From contig CM043962.1 in assembly GCA_014529385.2 (NCBI GenBank), positions 91,506,680 through 91,566,679 on the forward strand: 60,000 bases of DNA, read 5' to 3'. This document shows, piece by piece, positions 57,301 to 60,000 of this stretch; position 1 is the stretch's first letter, and every line of letters begins with the position of its first letter. Source of the stretch: Adiantum capillus-veneris (lineage: Eukaryota; Streptophyta; Polypodiopsida; Polypodiales; Pteridaceae). Below the pieces are notes generated by a model. That model saw only the letters and a program-made list of their open reading frames with translations, was not told where the DNA came from and made no database searches. The translations under genes were made by a program, and so were the position numbers.

Positions 57301-59870
57301 CCCAATTTCAGGGAAAAGTGTTTATGTGCAGAACTATATGAACACCCGTAATTCGCGGAACTGAAGGCCAGGGCTAGCTTTTGGATTCGAGTGCTTTCAA
57401 TGTGTTTGCTTTTCTTCTGTGATGCTTTTGAGGGCCAAGGGCCTTTAAAGATGTAAACCAAGGTGTCTCTCTGGTATTCCATTGTGCAGGAAGCAAATGA
57501 ACAACCCGCAATTGTAACCTGCTAAAGCAATCTTAAGAAATATTGAAAGGGGCGTTGGGGTTTGGGGCCAGTGCACTTTGGGAGTGGAACTCTGCCACTC
57601 CGTGTTTCACGTGGTCTCTCTCTCTCTCTCTCTTCTGTGCGGTTGATTTGAAGTACTAAAAGTCTGCTCTAGTTTGTTCTTTCAGTTGGCACATGGTGCC
57701 CTCCCCTTATAGTGTTATCAAAGCTTCATGCGTCTACTTTCCTAAAAGCAAACTGGTCCCTCCAGGAACAGATAGAGCAAGATGGCTCTTTTGGATTCTA
57801 CAGAGTACTTGGAGTTCCTCTTCGATGAACTCCACGACATACTCTCAAGACATCCTCAGCAGAACCTCCTGATTCTTCAAATTTTTCAGCAGTTTTTAAA
57901 CTACATGTTTGTCAGATTGTCTTTTGGAAAGTATCTACCTTGTTGTCTGAGTCCATTTGTGGACGAGTGTGAGTGAGACTTTGGAATATTGCATAGAGGT
58001 AACCCTTGCATAGAGATCACATTTCTCACTTTTCCGCTACAAAAAGATATAACCTTTTCCGAAAATACCATTGAGCTTTATTGTCTTGTCACTCATCCCC
58101 CCTGCATAGGGGAGTACAAAACGTTACATGCTGCAAGAATGAACTTAATTGACAAGCGGTGTCCCAAGGATTCTAAGGCGGGGAGCATGACATTATTTAC
58201 CCTGGGTTTTATGTGGTTGATTGTGGTATCAATATGGTTTACCCAGACTTTTTCCTCAAGCACTCAAAAGGTGTCTTTAATCAGTACAGTAAGGTAATGT
58301 TTAGTAGGGCCTTCTCTTCCACACTATCTTTGTTAGGATCATTTGTTTCTTTGTGCTCTTCTTCTTATTAGACTGTGTTGCTTCGTCTACAGGGCTATTG
58401 GTTTGTGAAAAGAGCTGTTGGCACTAAGGCATGTTTGCTTGGACAAGCTGTAACTTGTAGATATATGCGACAAGACAACTTTTTGGAGGTCAAATTTCTT
58501 CTTGCTACATTCTAATTCAAATGAGGACATAAAAATGCATAGAAAAGCTGTAGCATTGAATCTGACAAGGTTTGATCTAGTTTTGAACTCTCACATGAAA
58601 GTTTGCTTATATTAAATGAGGGATTCTGAAAAAGTGTTTGGGCAATTCTTTGTTAGAGGAAAAGTTTGGACGTCTTGAGCCGGGGTAATTCAAAGAGGGC
58701 TCGGCCGCCAGGGTGGCAATCCTCACGTCGATAAATCCATCTTCTATTCTAGGTTGGAGTCTAGGTAACCCAGTTTCAATAGAGGTGCTGGTAGAGACCT
58801 CCATCCCTTTCTGGAGTCAATACAAAGTCCTCACTCGGGGTTTTTCTCGAAATCGTGTCACTTGTGCCTTTGTGGATTGTCCCTCAAGTTTCTGGTTCAG
58901 TTGGCTAACTTGTTTCAGTGAAGGATCTTCAGACGTCGGTGGCTCCAAATCAAGTTTGATGGTCCCGTTTAAGGCCGTCGGATACAGGTGATAGGGGTAG
59001 GGGGAGGTGGAGGGGCTAGACCCAAGAGTTGGAAGGGGATTAGGTGTGAGCATAACTAGGTGGCGGAGAAATTGGGGGCCAGAAATCATCAAGGTGGGAA
59101 GTACACCACAGCAGGCTTAGGTTGCAGCACAAATCTGTAAGAAACAAAAGAGAATTGATACAGGTGAAGACGTAGAGTTCAGAGGTATTTGAGGAATCAG
59201 AAATGGTGGGGAAAAACAGATTAAGTTTCAGAAACTATGCATCTGTGACCTGAGTGTCAAAAATAAGCTTTCTGCACATTGTATACATAGGAAAGTTTCT
59301 TCTTACTGCTGCTCTTCTATGTGAAAGCAACAAGTGTAAACAAAGAGCAGCCAGCTTAATAAGTTTTAGTGATTTAAAGCCTTTGTCAATATTGTTTCAA
59401 GACTACATTGAAGAACCGGTTCATACAATAAAGAATCACCAGTAATTTGTGGCAGATAGTTGTGTAGGACTCTTTCTGTAAATCATTGTAAAATCTGACA
59501 CAGTTTGTTTTGCCAAGTTTCTAGATTGATGTGGACATCGGATCATCATCTGTGGCGAGAAGTATCATAAATCTTGTCCTCAAGCATGTAACAAGCCTTG
59601 TAGTTGACATGGCTATCCTTCTTGAGGTAAACTCGTCTTTTGTCTCCGTAAGGAAGCTATCACTATGCTCAAGCATTCTTGTGGGCATATTACAATGACT
59701 TGCACACTGTTAACCGTAATTGAGCTCTTTTTCTTTTTCTCCAAAGCCGGTGATTGTTGTCAACCGATGTTTTTGGCCAGGGAAGGGAGGAGGCTGAACT
59801 TCCAGAATATCTTTTAGGCACGACTCGAATTATGCAGATCAGGCTGGAATCTGCATCGTTATACCAATAA
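35139..59870 (+). CDS. EDR2-like protein, C-terminal (DUF1336/EDR2_C) domain; last four exons
   Basis: Exons 35139-35282, 58393-58488, 59525-59626 and 59781-59870 are all phase 0 and encode 48, 32, 34 and 29 residues, then TAA. Spliced, they follow the plant EDR2_C pattern without gap: NYSLV...SLL..FI.G.DAYRDSRFKLIP, then GYWFVKRAVGTKACLLGQAV, IDVDIGSSSVARS, and ELPEYLLGT. In Arabidopsis, EDR2 (PH, START and this domain) is a lipid-binding negative regulator of defence cell death; other family members have the domain alone. Splice borders AAG|GT, GAG|GT, GAG|GT and cAG| acceptors are normal, with no stops or frameshifts, so the gene may be functional. Earlier exons were not found in the window. 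Its first intron here is 23,110 bp and transposon-filled. Domain assignment is from remembered family consensus. Confidence 0.9.
35283..37180. other. Intron sequence without recognised gene
   Basis: No exon or transposon domain seen. A ~34-bp repeat (ctactctcttatcacttatc...) occurs twice at 36748-36815. The block 36340-36860 has LTR-like features but no identifiable ends. Confidence 0.45.
37181..37530. repeat. 180-bp tandem duplication
   Basis: Copies begin at 37181 and 37361 (ccttaagtcgg(g/t)ggctcagatgc...). The first contains a 13-A run. They are diverged at around a tenth of positions. Confidence 0.88.
37531..38899. other. Intron sequence with low-complexity purine-rich tract
   Basis: Short frames at 37556-37753 and 37845-38078 (minus) are not recognised; they may be one broken transposon gene. 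The stretch 38570-38890 is G/A-rich with recurring 'aaaggcgag/aatggcgagctgacaag' units and no gene. Confidence 0.4.
38900..39900 (-). pseudogene. Gypsy family-1 integrase end and downstream region
   Basis: The integrase C-terminal frame (39782-39423) has KKLPAWQGPYRVQEIVPQGV and ends PLPLVNGFRLKCYHPTT, a close copy of 3013-2819 in gypsy A. Core-like sequence continues to about 39900. Downstream (39420-38900) is untranslated DNA with an 84-bp tandem repeat (starting 39061 and 39145). Neither LTR nor other domains are attached. Confidence 0.82.
40259..43870 (-). pseudogene. LINE 1 ORF2 (endonuclease and reverse transcriptase)
   Basis: AP endonuclease start (43870-43457) LRIAAWNCNGSYRLDVGAFE and FYSETHQIPGQL, stopped by a 15-bp insertion relative to LINE 2 that carries a TGA. 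More endonuclease (43363-42746), then the pre-RT region (42894-42229). RT (42068-41295) has FDTVPRARLLRRMQELGVP, GVKQGCPLSPTLFGMYIDE and catalytic LLYADDIVLI. The C-terminal region (41197-40769, 40702-40259) has TELHYICHCTVYYEIRGRF, a Cys/His cluster, and ends LARHPECS. At least four breaks. Confidence 0.9.
43892..45042 (-). pseudogene. LINE 1 ORF1 (coiled coil and RNA-binding domain)
   Basis: Starts MDPPTKGEGLGVDSYTTPKK. The N-terminal frame (45042-44575) is charged and probably coiled-coil; a one-base slip near 44590 moves to the frame 44620-43892. That part contains more coiled coil (ELENMEDQMKALREGEEQK), then an RRM-like domain ALHVRVTGVKDKENVDEEV, SAWRVGKK, RALILRFPNIEIRKEFLKKR, and an L1 ORF1p-like C-terminus IFLGDDLTLAQVAHMQEL. 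No CCHC knuckle is seen. Confidence 0.8.
45043..45317 (-). other. LINE 1 5' UTR
   Basis: Contains runs built from 'ttaaa(a)gctt/ccttaaag' and the motif 'ctacgcgtag' (around 45263 and 45306), a 10-bp palindrome. It ends at the (GA)n of LINE 2. Confidence 0.6.
45655..49210 (-). pseudogene. LINE 2 ORF2 (endonuclease, RT, Cys-rich C-terminus)
   Basis: 547 uninterrupted codons (49210-47567) cover the AP endonuclease (AAWNCNGSYRLDVGAFEDSF, LLGDFNARTA, GLTCFPHRHGASTVDYV) and the pre-RT region. A TAG at 47567-47569 (after LYASILE) is followed in the same frame by the RT: YCCFVDFCKAFDTVPRARLM, GVKQGCPLSPTLFGMYVDE, LLLYADDIVLI. A one-base deletion near 47055 shifts the frame to 47054-46272. A second TAG (EPM*) and a frame change precede the C-terminus ICQLCGREPETELHYICHC. 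Much less decayed than LINE 1. Confidence 0.92.
49241..49664 (-). pseudogene. LINE 2 ORF1, truncated
   Basis: Begins abruptly at TSTIINMTIEEEQKRRTRAL and continues in two frames through GAWRVGKKGVDEKGNVKEKA to LKKTGTFMRDDLTLAQIAHM and VVVLEKRTA. It lacks the N-terminal coiled coil, as expected of a 5'-truncated LINE copy. Confidence 0.82.
49665..49925 (-). mobile_element. LINE 3: 3' end fragment
   Basis: Begins with the 3' UTR motif 'tcttcaaaaggccaaagtgacctatgagacc' shared with LINE 1 and 2. At its right it reads RRPVRLLTMEEIDEIRQRPM and LDLL-stop on the minus strand, a different ORF2 tail from LINE 1/2, so it is a related but distinct LINE. The insertion of LINE 2 or truncation removed its terminal tail. 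Confidence 0.7.
49931..50496 (+). repeat. Scrambled element, left LTR (566 bp)
   Basis: TGTAGCAGGGCTACAGTGTC...TATCCGCGCTACA. It is followed after 13 nt by the primer site at 50510-50527 (TGGCGATCACGGTGGGAC), a variant of the tRNA-Arg(UCU) site of gypsy B. Confidence 0.92.
50528..50853 (+). other. Scrambled element 5' UTR with ctggtctagt repeats
   Basis: Non-coding. From 50630 to 50800 it consists of repeats of 'ctggtctagtcc/ctggtccaac', the inverse of the repeats in gypsy A and B leaders. Confidence 0.7.
50854..51520 (+). pseudogene. gag N-terminal half, first copy
   Basis: 192 codons starting MTHTRWSVEHQSALLSPLKH, a Ser/Pro-rich N-terminus, then the capsid region VLAKVNIKFPTFKGLSSEDA, DDHARRFVSLCRGRGLNRED and LADKWYSQFAENHFATWAVL. 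A stop after QRRLLQNL reflects a frameshift; the other frame continues LMTKTKSLVAKLPQQPGE to VEKA. There it jumps to LEELK of the gag C-terminal half, then into inverted 3' region. Confidence 0.85.
51588..51866 (+). repeat. Second copy of gag N-terminal segment
   Basis: 279 bp repeated from 50921-51199 with only a few differences. It is entered at shared 'acaaca' and left within VSLC for inverted gag C-terminal sequence. Confidence 0.9.
51870..52443 (-). pseudogene. gag C-terminal half, inverted
   Basis: Minus frame 52393-52043: NRPILCYRCGEYGHYQSKCP (zinc knuckle), HCPETKDHYSKDC (second knuckle), then FPKLNLITVSTVSQPPPSTH and SGVLTRAQRAALGLSI. It corresponds to 54390-54690 in the opposite orientation. 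Confidence 0.85.
52444..52653 (+). other. Unassigned segment before the minisatellite
   Basis: 210 bp with no recognised domain. Possibly family-1 internal sequence downstream of pol that is not represented elsewhere in the window. Confidence 0.4.
52654..53120. repeat. C-rich minisatellite of the scrambled element
   Basis: More than a dozen irregular units of 'cctcgcccctacccaccccc', the exact complement of the G-rich array at 17676-17800 and 22875-23240. In element sense both arrays are C-rich. Reading frames through it encode Pro-rich low-complexity sequence and are not genes. Confidence 0.92.
53121..53450 (+). other. Family-1 3' region, plus orientation
   Basis: Ends 'ccagttttttcagtattcctctcaccggga', where the intact 3' region would continue to GTGGCGGGCAACC and the LTR. 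Instead it switches to an inverted LTR, with 'gac(a)' shared at the join. Inverted versions of the same segment occur at 51528-51587 and 55221-55349. Confidence 0.75.
53451..53955 (-). repeat. Inverted LTR, first internal copy
   Basis: Lacks the last ~62 bp of the LTR (enters at caatctcactc) and ends at the complete LTR start (...TGTAGCCCTGCTACA). It is followed by 22 bp of inverted polypurine region (53956-53977). Confidence 0.9.
53978..54686 (+). pseudogene. gag C-terminal half, plus orientation
   Basis: Begins at LEELKCQQETKATVW and has four zinc-knuckle-like motifs: CSSCRSPGHPPQEC, CHFYEKSGHEDKDC, CYRCGEYGHYQSKC and, in another frame, CCHCPETKDHYSKDC. An 8-bp duplication (gggtccca, near 54463) causes the frame change. 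It ends within LAEE by switching to an inverted LTR. Confidence 0.87.
54687..55220 (-). repeat. Inverted LTR, second internal copy
   Basis: Enters at tcctcagtgctatgtgcgtg, ~45 bp short of the LTR end, and runs to the LTR start (GCTATACA, with a small change). Inverted 3' region follows to 55349. Confidence 0.9.
55350..55582 (-). pseudogene. gag N-terminal fragment, inverted
   Basis: Minus frame 55575-55340: GAMEPLASVLAKVNIKFPTF, KGLSSEDADDHARRF, AYLVLFPSTLDGLADK. It starts within QATVLQAQQG, where gag carries the sequence TGTAGCAG on the inverted strand, identical to the LTR start. Confidence 0.85.
55583..56145 (+). repeat. Scrambled element, right LTR (563 bp)
   Basis: TGTGGCGGGCTACAGTGTC...ATTATCCGCGCTACC. 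Full length, with about a dozen differences from the left LTR. The terminal A is C. It is preceded not by a polypurine tract but by inverted gag. Confidence 0.9.
56146..57060 (-). mobile_element. Old gypsy family-1 5' end (LTR, primer region, leader)
   Basis: In the minus direction: a diverged LTR (about 57060-56603) recognisable by 'ctggccacagtgtcctctag(t)ccaccact' shared with gypsy A and B; a primer region containing a tRNA-like sequence (56584-56514); 'gaagtgagactttagt', matching the leader start of gypsy B; and the ctagaccagc repeat leader (56470-56180). The scrambled element is inserted at its left. The right LTR end is uncertain. Confidence 0.72.
56514..56584 (+). tRNA. tRNA-Arg(UCU)-like relic at a retrotransposon primer site
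   Basis: 71 nt. Acceptor halves CGCCTG and CAGGCG pair perfectly. D-arm GGCC...AGGC is present. Anticodon stem TTTGA/TCAAG has a seven-base loop CTTCTAA (anticodon TCT). The T-arm GTGGA-TTCAGTT-CTTTC is poorly paired, so it is probably not a working tRNA. Its 3' end faces the LTR with an 18-nt gap, exactly where the primer-binding site of this gypsy family lies. Not organised like a SINE. Confidence 0.75.
57061..57781 (+). other. Possible degraded chromovirus-type LTR and primer site
   Basis: The stretch 'gaaaggggcgttggggtttggggcca...gtggaactctgcc' (57544-57598) resembles 'gaaaggggcgccagtctttggggcca...acggaacttcgcc' of the chromovirus LTR at 27801-27850. 'tgttatcaaagcttcatgc' (57710) resembles the Met primer site. 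A 9-bp hairpin gttaggatt/aatcctaac lies near 57182-57202. Ends are not defined. Confidence 0.45.
57782..58392 (+). other. Intron end with possible gag remnant
   Basis: A 64-codon frame (MALLDSTEYLEFLFDELHDI...) starts after the possible primer site, and a second frame at 57989-58297 follows. No domain is recognised; a gag start is only a guess. The segment ends in the acceptor of the next exon (cttcgtctacag). Confidence 0.35.
58393..58488 (+). CDS. EDR2-like exon n-2
   Basis: 32 codons GYWFVKRAVGTKACLLGQAV to TCRYMRQDNFLE. It directly continues the previous exon's ...FKLIPRIAK; family members read FKLIP.I..GYWMVKRAVGTKA. Acceptor tctacag, donor GAG|gtcaaa. Confidence 0.93.
58489..59524. other. 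Intron (1,036 bp)
   Basis: No gene recognised. On the minus strand 59092-58607 one frame is open except for a single stop (58817-58819) and encodes a Pro/Ser/Thr-rich sequence with no known domain; it may be a transposon remnant. Confidence 0.5.
59525..59626 (+). CDS. EDR2-like exon n-1
   Basis: 34 codons: IDVDIGSSSVARSIINLVL, then KHVTSLVVDMAILLE. This is the DVDIGSS and V-SLVVD-A-L block typical of EDR2_C. Acceptor agtttctag, donor GAG|gtaaac. Confidence 0.94.
59781..59870 (+). CDS. EDR2-like terminal exon
   Basis: 29 codons, GREEAELPEYLLGTTRIMQI to SASLYQ, then TAA (59868-59870). ELPEYLLGT is the hallmark end of the domain. Acceptor tttttggccag. In the 3' UTR a TGTAA motif at 59925-59929 could serve in polyadenylation, but no AATAAA is seen before the window ends. 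Confidence 0.93.
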   Translation, partial: GREEAELPEYLLGTTRIMQIRLESASLYQ

Positions 59871-60000
59871 GCTTCTTTGCTATATGTATCAGCCAAAATC
59901 TCAACATAGTTCTTCTATACACATTGTAAATTCCAAGTGCCCTGGCTTTAAAGATTCCACAAACCACCCTTCATACATCCCAAATGATTCTTTTGTTAAT

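Noticed and set aside
58607-59092. Minus-strand host gene in the intron
   Set aside because: Open apart from one stop, but no recognisable domain, no splice or promoter evidence; left as unassigned.

Overview
The window looks like nuclear DNA of a land plant with a large, transposon-swollen genome, most likely a non-seed plant such as a fern. The basis is a spliced plant gene of the EDR2 C-terminal (DUF1336) family, Ty1/copia, Ty3/gypsy and chromovirus LTR retrotransposons with plant-type initiator-Met primer sites, and LINEs with a 'GVKQGCPLSPTLFG' reverse transcriptase. The fern call is inference. Nothing suggests a bacterial, organellar or viral origin.

The only host gene found is on the + strand: the last four exons of an EDR2-like gene (35139-35282, 58393-58488, 59525-59626, 59781-59870, stop TAA). 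All four are phase 0 with GT/AG borders, and together they give a colinear 143-residue C-terminal domain. The intron between the first two is 23,110 bp and filled with transposons. No earlier exon was recognised, so the 35 kb to the left may be another intron or may lie outside the gene.

Left block (1-33.6 kb), nearly all minus-strand and nested. Gypsy family-1 pol (1-2118); copia remnant (2119-2285); deleted gypsy A (2286-7240); copia 1 (7241-12675) holding a probable 1.07-kb solo LTR (9571-10637); gypsy B (12676-16470). A broken gypsy, 'G3', runs from its 3' LTR (16563-17107) to about 33565. Three younger elements interrupt G3: copia 2 (17801-22874, site duplication AGTGG), a coding-depleted chromovirus derivative (24276-26803, GGTAG) and an internally deleted chromovirus on the + strand (27291-32037). 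A small gypsy/copia mosaic also interrupts it (32339-33080).

Right block (35.3-58.4 kb, inside the intron). Low-complexity and tandemly duplicated DNA; a gypsy integrase fragment (38.9-39.9 kb); three head-to-tail LINEs (40.06-49.93 kb, minus); a 6.2-kb scrambled gypsy family-1 element (49931-56145); an old gypsy 5' end (56146-57.06 kb) with a tRNA-Arg(UCU)-like sequence at its primer site; and a possible degraded chromovirus LTR.

The scrambled element is the most unusual object. It has direct LTRs at both ends and matching 5-bp flanks (AGCCA), but inside are inverted and duplicated pieces of gag, 3' region and two inverted LTRs, joined at short microhomologies. This is what one integrated, heavily template-switched reverse-transcription product would look like. 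Gypsy family 1 also appears to prime from tRNA-Arg(UCU) and to carry a strand-biased G/C-rich minisatellite near its 3' end.
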